A stretch of 64,000 bases of DNA, from positions 1 through 64,000 of the forward strand of contig JBEIPU010000003.1 of NCBI GenBank assembly GCA_040376925.1, in the 5' to 3' direction. This document shows positions 8,233 through 16,022 of the stretch, piece by piece. Under the pieces are notes generated by a model. The model was not told where the DNA came from and did no database searches. It was given only the letters and a program-made list of their open reading frames with translations. A program made the position numbers and the translations under genes. The first letter of the stretch is position 1, and the number at the start of each line of letters is the position of its first letter. This stretch comes from RAM1 sp040376925. Lineage in GTDB: Bacteria; Pseudomonadota; Gammaproteobacteria; Burkholderiales; Burkholderiaceae_C.

Positions 8233-9945
8233 TCAGACGCTGGCCATGCGGATGGATTTGCGCTGGTCTTGCGCCAGGTCATTGACGACGCCCAGCAGCC
8301 ATTGAACGCAGGCGGACGCATCGCGCTGGCTGTCGGGCAGCATGGCCACCGCCACATGAAAGCGCAGTGTCGTGCCGGCAGGCAGGGCTTCGGATTCGCG
8401 CAGGCCGCTGGCCACCACGCGGGTGGCGCAGTCCTGCGCGGCCACGTCGGTCGTCGGCCCTTCCAGCAGCAGCGCAAAGTGCTGTTCGCCCACGCGCGCG
8501 GCCATGTCCACATCGGAAATGCAGCGGCGCAGGCGCGAGGCCGCCAGCACCAGCGCGCGGTCGGCGGCCTCCTTGCCGTTCTGCTGCGCGATGGCGTCGT
8601 GGTTGGACAGCCTTACCACCAGCAGCGCGCAGCGGTGCGCCTGGCTGCGGCTGCGCGTGATGGCGCCCTCCAGCCGCGCGACCAGCGTGCGGGTGTGGGC
8701 CAGCCCGGTCAGCGGGTCGGTACGCGACAGCGCGGCTGCACGCACCTGCGCTTCGCGCCGCAGCGTGCCGCGCAGGCTCAGGGCATAGAACAGGATCGGC
8801 ATTTCCAGGGCGGCGCCGATCGTGAGGCCGTAGCGTGTCAGGCCGCTGGTGGGGATCAGGTTGAGCCCGCGCGCCAGCGGGAACAGTGCCATCACCGCGA
8901 CGGGCAAGAAGCCCAGGGCGATCACGCGGATGGCCGGGTCGTCGGCCTGCGCCCACACCATGCCGATCAACACCATGATGAGCGCCAGCGCCGCCACCGT
9001 CAGCAGCATCACCGCGGCAAAGGTCGGGCGCGACTGCATGACGGTGTCCAGCGCCACAGCCGCCAGCAGCAACCCGATCAGCGCCCATACGGCCAGGTCC
9101 AGCCGGCGCGAAAAACGCGCGGGCTCGGTCACCATGCGCACAAACCACAGGCCCACTGCCGACGAGATGCCCGGCAGCACAAACGTGGCATGGAAGTTCC
9201 AGGTCAGCCAGTCTGTCCAGACATGCTGCGCGCCCACCCCCAGGTAGGCCAGTTGTCCCACGCCCAGCGCCAGTACATAGACGGCGTAGGCCGCGAACAC
9301 CCGGTCGCGAAAAGCCGCCGCATTGGCGGCCGCCACCAGGATGATCAGCGCCGCCAGGCCGAAATAGGCGCCCAGCAGGAACTGCTCGCGCTCGCGCGAT
9401 GCGGTCACCGTAGCCTGGTTGACGATGGCAATGGGCGTGGCGAAGTTCACGCGCGCGTGTTCGATGCGCAGCCAAAAGCGTGTGACATCGCTGCGGTGCC
9501 CTGACACCTCGAAGGTGGGAAAGCGCCCGGGCAGCGGCCAGGCCGACACGGGGCGCGTGTCGCCTGCTTCCTGCATGACCCAGTCGCCGCCTGGCGCACG
9601 GTGGAAAAGCTGCACCCGGTCCAGCCCGGACGATGCCAGCTCCAGGAACCAGTGGCTGTCGGCGTCCTGCGCCCGCACATCAAAGCGCACCCACAGCGCC
9701 TTGCCGTCAATGTTGTATTGCGCTGCGGGCATGCGTACGGCCCAGGCTGCGGTCGCATCGGTCGCCACCTGGTCTATCGTGGCTGCGCCCGTGGGGTCCA
9801 CCCAGAAGACGCTGCGCCCGTCCAGCGACACCAGGGGCACCTGCGCCGCCAGCTCGATGGGCCCGGGCAATTCCTGGGCCGCCGCCCCATGGAACAGGCC
9901 CAGCAGCCACAGCAACCCCGCCCAACAGATGTTCTTGTAGTTCAC
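8233..9945 (-). CDS. 7TMR-DISM membrane protein with degenerate GGDEF domain
   Basis: A 570-residue signalling protein. A signal peptide (ends near GAAAQ) precedes a periplasmic sensor of the 7TMR-DISMED2 type (about 40-165), a seven-helix DISM membrane block (about 185-385) and a C-terminal GGDEF-like domain (about 410-565). The catalytic signature RxGGDEF reads RVGEQHF at about residues 484-490, so metal and substrate residues are missing and cyclase activity is unlikely. The start is uncertain: GTG at 9945 places the signal peptide at the N-terminus, whereas the longer reading would run through the rpoH terminator. It is downstream of rpoH on the same strand but separated from it by that terminator. 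Confidence 0.85.
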   Translation of the reverse strand: MNYKNICWAGLLWLLGLFHGAAAQELPGPIELAAQVPLVSLDGRSVFWVDPTGAATIDQVATDATAAWAVRMPAAQYNIDGKALWVRFDVRAQDADSHWFLELASSGLDRVQLFHRAPGGDWVMQEAGDTRPVSAWPLPGRFPTFEVSGHRSDVTRFWLRIEHARVNFATPIAIVNQATVTASREREQFLLGAYFGLAALIILVAAANAAAFRDRVFAAYAVYVLALGVGQLAYLGVGAQHVWTDWLTWNFHATFVLPGISSAVGLWFVRMVTEPARFSRRLDLAVWALIGLLLAAVALDTVMQSRPTFAAVMLLTVAALALIMVLIGMVWAQADDPAIRVIALGFLPVAVMALFPLARGLNLIPTSGLTRYGLTIGAALEMPILFYALSLRGTLRREAQVRAAALSRTDPLTGLAHTRTLVARLEGAITRSRSQAHRCALLVVRLSNHDAIAQQNGKEAADRALVLAASRLRRCISDVDMAARVGEQHFALLLEGPTTDVAAQDCATRVVASGLRESEALPAGTTLRFHVAVAMLPDSQRDASACVQWLLGVVNDLAQDQRKSIRMASV

Positions 9946-9960
9946 GGGGAAATTGTTGCA

Positions 9961-9987
9961 AAAAAAAGGCCCGGAAACTCCGGGCCT
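9961..9987 (-). terminator. rho-independent terminator of rpoH
   Basis: On the minus strand the stem is AGGCCCGG (9987-9980), a 5-nt loop, then CCGGGCCT (9974-9967) followed by a run of Ts (9966-9961). It lies 39 nt after the rpoH stop and separates rpoH from the next gene. Confidence 0.9.
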
Positions 9988-10026
9988 GGGGCGCGATACC
10001 AAGGGTTACGTATCCACGCGGGGCTG

Positions 10027-10959
10027 TCAGGCGTAAGCCGCCAGTGCCTTTTTCATCTTCTTCATGGCGGCCACTTCGATCTGGCGGATGCGCTCGGCGC
10101 TCACGCCGTACTCGGCCGCCAGGTCGTGCAGCGTCAGGCCGCCCGAGCCGTCGTCATTGACCTTGAGCCAGCGCTCTTCCACGATACGGCGGCTGCGCGG
10201 GTCCAAGGCCTCCAGCGCGGTCGCAATGCCGTCGCTGGCCAGTACATCGCGCTGGCGCGATTCCATCATCTGCGTGGGCTCATGGCTGGCATCGGCCAGG
10301 TAGGCAATCGGGCCAAAGCCTTCTTCACCGTCGTCATTGGGCGCCGGGTCCAGCATCACGTCGCCGCCGGACATGCGCGTTTCCATCTCGATGACTTCCT
10401 CGCGCTTGACGTTCAGCTCCCTGGCCATCACGTCAATCTGGGCGTCGGTCAGCGTGTCGCGGTGGGTTTCCACGTCGGCGTCATCCTTGAAGCCCTGCTT
10501 CATGGAGCGCAGGTTGAAGAACAGCTTGCGCTGGGCCTTGGTCGTGGCGACCTTGACCATGCGCCAGTTCTTCAGGATGTACTCGTGGATTTCGGCCTTG
10601 ATCCAGTGCAGGGCATAGCTCACCAGGCGCACGCCCTGGTCGGGGTCAAAGCGCTTGACGGCCTTCATCAGGCCGATGTTGCCTTCCTGGATGAGGTCGC
10701 CGTGGGGCAGGCCATAGCCCAGGTACTTGCGCGACACCGACACCACCAGACGCAGGTGCGACAGCACCAGCTTTCCGGCGGCCTCGAGGTCGTTGGTTTC
10801 CTTGAGTTTGCGCGCGAACGACTGCTCTTCTTCCAGCGTGAGCATGGGCAGGCGGTTGACGGCAGAGATGTACGCGTCCAGGTTGCCGAGCGAGGGCACC
10901 ACGGCCCAGGGGTTGGCAACGGTCAGCGCGGCGGTAGAGGCTCCAGTCAGGTTTGTCAT
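10027..10959 (-). CDS. rpoH: heat-shock sigma factor RpoH (sigma-32)
   Basis: Alternative sigma factor directing RNA polymerase to heat-shock promoters. The 310-residue protein has region 2 (SRKYLGYGLPHGDLIQEGNIGLMKAV), the RpoH box QRKLFFNLR characteristic of sigma-32, and a C-terminal region 4 helix-turn-helix (EYGVSAERIRQIEVAAMKK). Start ATG at 10959 is preceded by AAGGAG at good spacing. A perfect CIRCE operator lies 28 nt upstream, so HrcA probably represses it, and a strong terminator follows. Length and motifs are typical. Confidence 0.97.
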   Translation of the reverse strand: MTNLTGASTAALTVANPWAVVPSLGNLDAYISAVNRLPMLTLEEEQSFARKLKETNDLEAAGKLVLSHLRLVVSVSRKYLGYGLPHGDLIQEGNIGLMKAVKRFDPDQGVRLVSYALHWIKAEIHEYILKNWRMVKVATTKAQRKLFFNLRSMKQGFKDDADVETHRDTLTDAQIDVMARELNVKREEVIEMETRMSGGDVMLDPAPNDDGEEGFGPIAYLADASHEPTQMMESRQRDVLASDGIATALEALDPRSRRIVEERWLKVNDDGSGGLTLHDLAAEYGVSAERIRQIEVAAMKKMKKALAAYA

Positions 10960-10986
10960 ACCAGAACTCCTTTCAAGTCCCAAATA

Positions 10987-11013
10987 TTAGCACTCCTATG
11001 GATCGAGTGCTAA
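10987..11013 (-). promoter_or_regulatory. CIRCE operator upstream of rpoH
   Basis: A perfect match to the consensus TTAGCACTC-N9-GAGTGCTAA: arms at 10987-10995 and 11005-11013 with exactly nine bases between. CIRCE is the binding site of the repressor HrcA. It lies in the 5' region of rpoH and nothing else starts nearby, so rpoH is the target. Confidence 0.95.
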
Positions 11014-11102
11014 TTGCAGAGTTCAATCCAATGGATAGCGAAGTTCTTAAGGGTAAGCCCGCATTCTTAGCCGACTGTGAGTGGCATGTGAATTTTTGTA
11101 AG

Positions 11103-11813
11103 TTAGCGCATGCTATCTTTTTGTTGCTGCTGCAGCCGGCGGACCACCCAGCGCGAAACCAGCGGCACCAGGGCCAGCAGCGCCAGCGCGCCCAGCACGC
11201 CCGGGCTGACCAGGCCCTGCAGGGAATCCAGCCGGGCCAGCTCGCGCCCCGCGTTCACATAGGCGGCCGTGCCGGGCAGCATGCCGGCAAAGCTGGTCCA
11301 GGCAAAGGTGGATGCGCGCATGGGCACCACACCGGCCATCAGGTTGACCGGCACAAACGGGATCACCGGCAGCAGCCGCAGCGACAACATATAGAACGCG
11401 CCGTCGCGCGCCAGCGCATCGGCGAACGCGGCGGTGCGCCCGCCCAGGCTGCGCTGCACCAGCGGGCGCAGCAGGTGGCGCGCGGTCAGCATGGTCAGCA
11501 ATGCGCCGGTGGTGGACGCCAGCGTGGCCAGCAGGCTGCCGCCGACCAGCCCGAAAGTGGCGCCCGCCAGCAGCATCAGCACCGCCGCGCCCGGCAGGCA
11601 GGCGGCGGTCAGCAGGGTGAACACCGCAAAGTAGCCCAGCACCACCGCCAGCGGTGCGCGGGTGTAGGCCTGGGCAAACCCGGTCTGCGCCGCACGCACA
11701 TCTTCCATGCGCAGGTACTGCCAGGGCATCCATGCCCAGCACAGCAGGCAGATGGCGGCCAGCGCCAGCAGCAGCGCCACCGCAGGCCAGCGCGATGCGC
11801 GCGCGGGCGTCAT
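11103..11813 (-). CDS. TVP38/TMEM64-family (DedA superfamily) membrane protein
   Basis: A 236-residue polytopic membrane protein. The core signature includes the LPGAAVLMLLAGATFG loop, the FYMLSLRLLPVIPFVPVNL segment and a GTAAYVNAG end, all typical of TVP38/TMEM64 proteins. Its start overlaps the stop of the patatin gene (ATGA, 11810-11813), so it appears to be last in a senB-senC-patatin-TVP38 run. Family functions are poorly known; a DedA relative has been linked to selenite uptake in a Cupriavidus strain, which makes the neighbourhood interesting. A substrate cannot be assigned from sequence. Confidence 0.88.
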   Translation of the reverse strand: MTPARASRWPAVALLLALAAICLLCWAWMPWQYLRMEDVRAAQTGFAQAYTRAPLAVVLGYFAVFTLLTAACLPGAAVLMLLAGATFGLVGGSLLATLASTTGALLTMLTARHLLRPLVQRSLGGRTAAFADALARDGAFYMLSLRLLPVIPFVPVNLMAGVVPMRASTFAWTSFAGMLPGTAAYVNAGRELARLDSLQGLVSPGVLGALALLALVPLVSRWVVRRLQQQQKDSMR

Positions 11814-12721
11814 GGCGCAGCCCCGGCGTGCTGCGCCAGCAGCTGTGCACGCCGCGCCATGGTGTGCTGGTAGCCCTGCGCCATCGCCATTTCACGCCAG
11901 GCCCGGCGCATGCCGGCGTAGTAGCCGATGTCCGGGTGCAGCACCAGGTCGGCGCTGCGGGCGTCGGGCAGGGTCAACGCGCGCTTGCGCAAGTCGGCTT
12001 CGCGCCAGCGTTCGGTGCCGGGCGGGGCCTTGTCTTCGTGGGCAGATACATCCACCGCCAGCACGCGCCGCGCGCCCAGGCTGCGTGCCAGGCGCGCCGG
12101 CAGGGGCAGGGCCAGGTCGGCGTCCAGGTAGCGCTGGCCCAGGATCGTCACCGGCTCAAACCGGCCCTCGATCGAGCAGGCCGCCTGGATGGCCACACCG
12201 GCGCGGCCATGGGTGAAGGCAACGGGCTGGCGGGTGACCTCGTGCAGGGCCACGGCGGCAAATGCGGTGTTCAGCTGCTCCAGCCGGCGCTGGCCCGCCA
12301 GGTCGTCAAACCAGCGCACCAGGCCCGACGCGTTCAGCCAGGCATCACCGGCCACCTGCGGGCGCACCACGTCCATCACATCCACGTCCAGTGCCAGCTG
12401 CTCGATGCGCTGCATCGGCAGCCCCGCGGCATACAGGCCGCCCACCAGTGCGCCGACCGACGAGCCCACGACCAGCGCAGGCTTCAGGCCCAGCTCATGC
12501 AGCGCCTTGAGCACACCCACATGGGCAAAGCCGCGCGGCCCACCCGAGCTGAGCACCCAGGCCACACCCGGCGGCACGGCCAGCGGGCCGAAGCGGGGTG
12601 CGTCGGGTCCATCATGGGCGCCGCCGCAGCCGGTCAAGCCGGTGGCGGCCACTGAAACAACCGCGCTCACGCCCGCGCCCAGCACCCATCGGCGTGGCAG
12701 GTGGGGTGGCGCTATTTGCAT
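11810..12721 (-). CDS. patatin-like phospholipase lipoprotein
   Basis: A 303-residue predicted lipid acyl hydrolase. It has an N-terminal signal with lipobox LTGC (Cys32), the oxyanion-hole glycines GGPRG (60-64), the nucleophile motif GSSVG (Ser88) and the dyad aspartate in LDADLALP. It starts 9 nt after the senC stop and overlaps the TVP38 gene, so it is probably cotranscribed with senBC. Export as a lipoprotein suggests action on envelope lipids. Any connection to selenium metabolism is only positional. Confidence 0.85.
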   Translation of the reverse strand: MQIAPPHLPRRWVLGAGVSAVVSVAATGLTGCGGAHDGPDAPRFGPLAVPPGVAWVLSSGGPRGFAHVGVLKALHELGLKPALVVGSSVGALVGGLYAAGLPMQRIEQLALDVDVMDVVRPQVAGDAWLNASGLVRWFDDLAGQRRLEQLNTAFAAVALHEVTRQPVAFTHGRAGVAIQAACSIEGRFEPVTILGQRYLDADLALPLPARLARSLGARRVLAVDVSAHEDKAPPGTERWREADLRKRALTLPDARSADLVLHPDIGYYAGMRRAWREMAMAQGYQHTMARRAQLLAQHAGAAP

Positions 12722-12730
12722 GGCCAGCCC

Positions 12731-15022
12731 TCAGGCCACCAGTGTGATGGGCTCCAGCGCATCGCCGCTGGCCAGGATGCGGCCGATCACGGCCGTGTGT
12801 TCGTAGCCCGCCTGGCGCAGCGCGGCCACGCAGTGCTGCACGCGGTCCGCCGGCACGCTGGCCAGCAGGCCGCCCGCGGTTTGCGGGTCAAACAGCAGCG
12901 CGTAGCGCGGGTGGTTCACAAAATCGGCCTGGTTGCGCAAGGCCCGGCGCAGCCGCACATTGGCCGGCGCCAATGAGCTGGTGATGCCCGCGGCCACGCA
13001 TTCCTCTGCGCCGTCCATGATCGGCAGCGCGTGCAGCCAGAGCTCGGCGTCCACGCCCGACGGTTTGGTCATCTCCACCAGGTGGCCCAGCAGGCCAAAG
13101 CCCGTCAGGTCGGTGCAGGCGGTGGCGCCGTGCGCCAGCAGCAGCTGCGCGCCGCGCTGGTTGGACACCACCATGGACTGCAGCGCGGCATCTATCCAGC
13201 GCCCGCGCGCGGCGCCGCGCGCATGGGCCGCAAACAGCGTGCCGGTGCCCATGGGTTTGGTCAGGATGAGCGCGTCGCCGGGTTTCAGGCCGCCCTTGCG
13301 CAGCACGGTGCGCAGGTCGTCGTCCACCAGGCCGTTGATCGCAAAGCCCAGGGCCAACTCCTTGCCCTCACCGGTGTGGCCGCCCACCAGCGCGCAGTTG
13401 GCGGCGTTCAGCACCTCCATGGCGCCGGTCATCATCTGGAACAGCAGGTCTTCGACCTTGGACTCCAGCCCCGGCGGCACTGTGACCACAGCGGTGGCCG
13501 ATTGCGGCTCGCCGCCCATGGCAAACACGTCGCCCAGCGCATGGTTGGCCGCGACCTTGCCAAACAGGTAGGGGTCGTCAATGAACGCACGAAAGAAGTC
13601 CACGGTATGCACCATGGCCTTGCCCGGTGGCACGCGTACCACGGCCGCGTCGTCCGGCGCGTGCAGGCCGATCACCACGTCGTCGCGGTCCACCGGGTGC
13701 AGCGCGCCAAGGGCCCGCTGCAGCACCGTGGCGCCCACCTTGGCGCCGCAGCCGCCGCAGCGCATCGCAATGGCCGAGATCGCCTGCTGCGACTCATCGG
13801 CCGTCAGCGCCAGCTGCGGGGCAGCAGGCGCGCTGCGCTGTGCGTCCATGGGCGGGAATTCGCTGAAGCGCTGCATGAAGCGGCGGTCGATCCAGTCCTT
13901 CCAGCGCCAGACCCATTTACCGCCAAAGCGCAGGCCCAGCGGCCCCTGGCCGCGTGAGGCCACGGCATAACGGTCGCCGGTGCTGATCAGGGCCAGCCAG
14001 TGGCGCTGCGGGCGGTAGGGGCGCAGGGGCTCGCCGCGCGCACTGCGGCGCAGGTTGTCGGCCAGCGGCGCGCCCATGCGCACGGCAAACACGCCGGCCT
14101 TTTCCAGCGCTCGCGGCTCGAATGCCGCCACATCGCCCGCACAGAAGATGCGCGCATCGTTCACGCTTTGCAGCTGGGCATTGACGCGCACAAAACCGTT
14201 GTCGTCCAGCGCCAGCCCGGTGCTGCGCAGCCACGCGGGGCCGCCGGCCTGCGTGACCCACATGATTTCGTCGGCAGCCAGCTTCTGGCCGTCCATGGTG
14301 GCAAGCTTGCCGGCGGTGACTTCGCGCACCTCGGCGCCGGTGTGTACCTGCACGCCGCGCTGGGCCAGCACCCGCGCAAAGCGCGCGCGCACGCCGGCGT
14401 TGTGCGTGGGCATGATGTGCGCGTCGCGCGTGAACAGGTGAAACACCAGCTCGTCCGGGTTGCGCCCGAGCGCCTGCAGCTCGCGTCGCAGCCGGTACTG
14501 CATCGCCAGCGTCAGTTCCACGCCGCCCGCGCCGCCGCCCACCACGGCGATGGTGGTGGTGCCCGCATGGGAGCGCGCCCGCTCCAGCAGCGCCAGCCAG
14601 CGCTGGTTGAACTGGTGGATGGGTTTGACCGGCACGGCGTGCTCGGCCGCGCCCGGCACCCGCGCGACCTGCGGCGTGGAGCCGGTGTTGATGGCGCACA
14701 GGTCGTACGGCACCGGCGGGCGGTTTCGGCACAGCACCTTGCCCGCTGCGAGGTCAATGCCAACCACTTCGTCACGGTAAAAGCGCGCACCGGCAAACAC
14801 CGCCAGGCGCCCGAGGTCGATGTGCACATCGTCGTAGCCATAGTGGCCGGCGATGTAGCCCGGCAGCATGCCTGAATAGGGCGTGTGGGCGTCGGTGCAG
14901 ATCAGCGTGAGGCGCACGCCGGGCTCGGGGTTCATGCCAAATCGGCGCAGCACACCCACATGGCTGTGGCCACCGCCAATCAGCACAATGTCGCGCAGCA
15001 CGGGTTGGTCGGTCAATTGCAT
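12731..15022 (-). CDS. senC: SenC: FAD-dependent oxidoreductase fused to selenophosphate synthase (SelD)
   Basis: A 763-residue bifunctional protein. Residues about 1-395 are a pyridine-nucleotide-dependent flavoprotein of the NADH-dehydrogenase-like type that precedes SelD (FAD motif LIGGGHSH, second Rossmann motif VVGGGAGG, FCAGDVA). Residues about 415-763 are selenide, water dikinase, which makes selenophosphate from selenide and ATP. The SelD active site reads CGGCGAK: Cys425 and Lys428 match the catalytic Cys and Lys, while the nearby second Cys of the E. coli enzyme is Ala. It overlaps senB by TGATG. The flavoprotein half may help reduce selenium to selenide (inference). No selA, selB or mnmH is in the window, so its product most likely feeds selenoneine synthesis. 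Confidence 0.92.
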   Translation of the reverse strand: MQLTDQPVLRDIVLIGGGHSHVGVLRRFGMNPEPGVRLTLICTDAHTPYSGMLPGYIAGHYGYDDVHIDLGRLAVFAGARFYRDEVVGIDLAAGKVLCRNRPPVPYDLCAINTGSTPQVARVPGAAEHAVPVKPIHQFNQRWLALLERARSHAGTTTIAVVGGGAGGVELTLAMQYRLRRELQALGRNPDELVFHLFTRDAHIMPTHNAGVRARFARVLAQRGVQVHTGAEVREVTAGKLATMDGQKLAADEIMWVTQAGGPAWLRSTGLALDDNGFVRVNAQLQSVNDARIFCAGDVAAFEPRALEKAGVFAVRMGAPLADNLRRSARGEPLRPYRPQRHWLALISTGDRYAVASRGQGPLGLRFGGKWVWRWKDWIDRRFMQRFSEFPPMDAQRSAPAAPQLALTADESQQAISAIAMRCGGCGAKVGATVLQRALGALHPVDRDDVVIGLHAPDDAAVVRVPPGKAMVHTVDFFRAFIDDPYLFGKVAANHALGDVFAMGGEPQSATAVVTVPPGLESKVEDLLFQMMTGAMEVLNAANCALVGGHTGEGKELALGFAINGLVDDDLRTVLRKGGLKPGDALILTKPMGTGTLFAAHARGAARGRWIDAALQSMVVSNQRGAQLLLAHGATACTDLTGFGLLGHLVEMTKPSGVDAELWLHALPIMDGAEECVAAGITSSLAPANVRLRRALRNQADFVNHPRYALLFDPQTAGGLLASVPADRVQHCVAALRQAGYEHTAVIGRILASGDALEPITLVA

Positions 15023-16008
15023 CAGGGCTTCCAGAGTTGGTCGACCAGGCGGCACAGCGCGGCCTGCTCGTTACCGGGTTCAAACAGGGGTGCGCGCCGC
15101 GCGCACTGCGCGGTCAGCCGCGCCATCAGGTCGCGCGGACCGGGGTGCGCAAGGCCTGCATGGCAGCGCAGCAGCAGGGCCGCCAGGCCGGCGGCGTCGC
15201 CGGGCTCAAAGTAGCCCGCGTAGCCCGTGCCCAGCATGCCGGTGTTGCCGTCAATGCGCGAGGCCAGCACCGGCGTGCCACAGCGCACGGCCTCCATCAC
15301 CACATGGGCGCCGCCTTCCATGCGGCTGGCATGCACCAGCAGGTGGGCGCGCTGGATGCGCCGGCGCGTGGCCTCATGCGCCAGCGCGCCCAGCCAGCGG
15401 TAGCCATGGCATTCGCGCATGGTGCTGCGCGCGGCGCGGCCCAGCGCCGCGTCCAGCGGCGCGCCGATGTGATCTATGCGGATGCCGGGCTCGTTGCGCA
15501 GCAGACGCGCGGCGGCCATCAGCGTCAGCGGGTCTTTCTCGTCACGCAGGTGGCCCACCATCACGGCACGCAGGTGGCGGTGTGTTTTGGGCAGGGTGGC
15601 GCGCTGTGACGTGGACTGGTAGATGACGCGGGCCTTGGCGCGCAGCGCTGCCGGCAGGGCTCGCGGCGCCTGGTCCTGCAGCACCACCAGGCGCTGCGCG
15701 GCGTCCACGCACGCGCGCGCCGCCGGGCTGCTTTCAATGTCGCGGTATAGGTCGGTGCCGGTCAGCACCACCGCCAGGCCGCGCGTGCCGCGCGCCTGCA
15801 CCCAGGCCTGCACGGCCGGGGCGGACTTGCGCGCATGCAGGGCCAGCATCACGTCGTCGGCCTCCGCCGCAGCGTCGGGCCAGTCGCGCACGATGCGGGC
15901 AGAATGGCAGGCTCCGAGCATGCGTTGCCAGCGCCGCGCGGTCTGCCAGTTGCCGTTGTTGGCATCCGCCAGCGCGGGGCTCACGATCACGACGTTCGCT
16001 CGGTTCAT
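15022..16008 (-). CDS. senB: SenB: selenosugar synthase (glycosyltransferase family)
   Basis: In the known selenoneine pathway SenB joins selenophosphate with a UDP-sugar to give a selenosugar, forming a carbon-selenium bond. The 328-residue protein has a GT-B glycosyltransferase look: N-terminal VVIVSPALADANNGNWQT, a central YQS linker and the C-terminal donor domain with the SRMEGGAHVVMEA signature. Start ATG at 16008 was chosen over a longer reading that overlaps the divergent senA. The stop overlaps the senC start (TGATG). Assignment rests on family resemblance plus direct contact with senC, senA and egtD. Confidence 0.9.
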   Translation of the reverse strand: MNRANVVIVSPALADANNGNWQTARRWQRMLGACHSARIVRDWPDAAAEADDVMLALHARKSAPAVQAWVQARGTRGLAVVLTGTDLYRDIESSPAARACVDAAQRLVVLQDQAPRALPAALRAKARVIYQSTSQRATLPKTHRHLRAVMVGHLRDEKDPLTLMAAARLLRNEPGIRIDHIGAPLDAALGRAARSTMRECHGYRWLGALAHEATRRRIQRAHLLVHASRMEGGAHVVMEAVRCGTPVLASRIDGNTGMLGTGYAGYFEPGDAAGLAALLLRCHAGLAHPGPRDLMARLTAQCARRAPLFEPGNEQAALCRLVDQLWKP

Positions 16009-16022
16009 GAAAGGGTTATAGC
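16009..16022. promoter_or_regulatory. 14-bp gap between divergent senA and senB starts
   Basis: Only 14 bases separate the two start codons. On the minus strand TATAAC lies 9 nt before the senB ATG; on the plus strand GAAAGGG overlapping the senB start can serve as the senA ribosome site. Promoters must therefore overlap the opposing coding regions, or transcripts are leaderless. A shared -10 element is possible but unproven. Confidence 0.4.
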
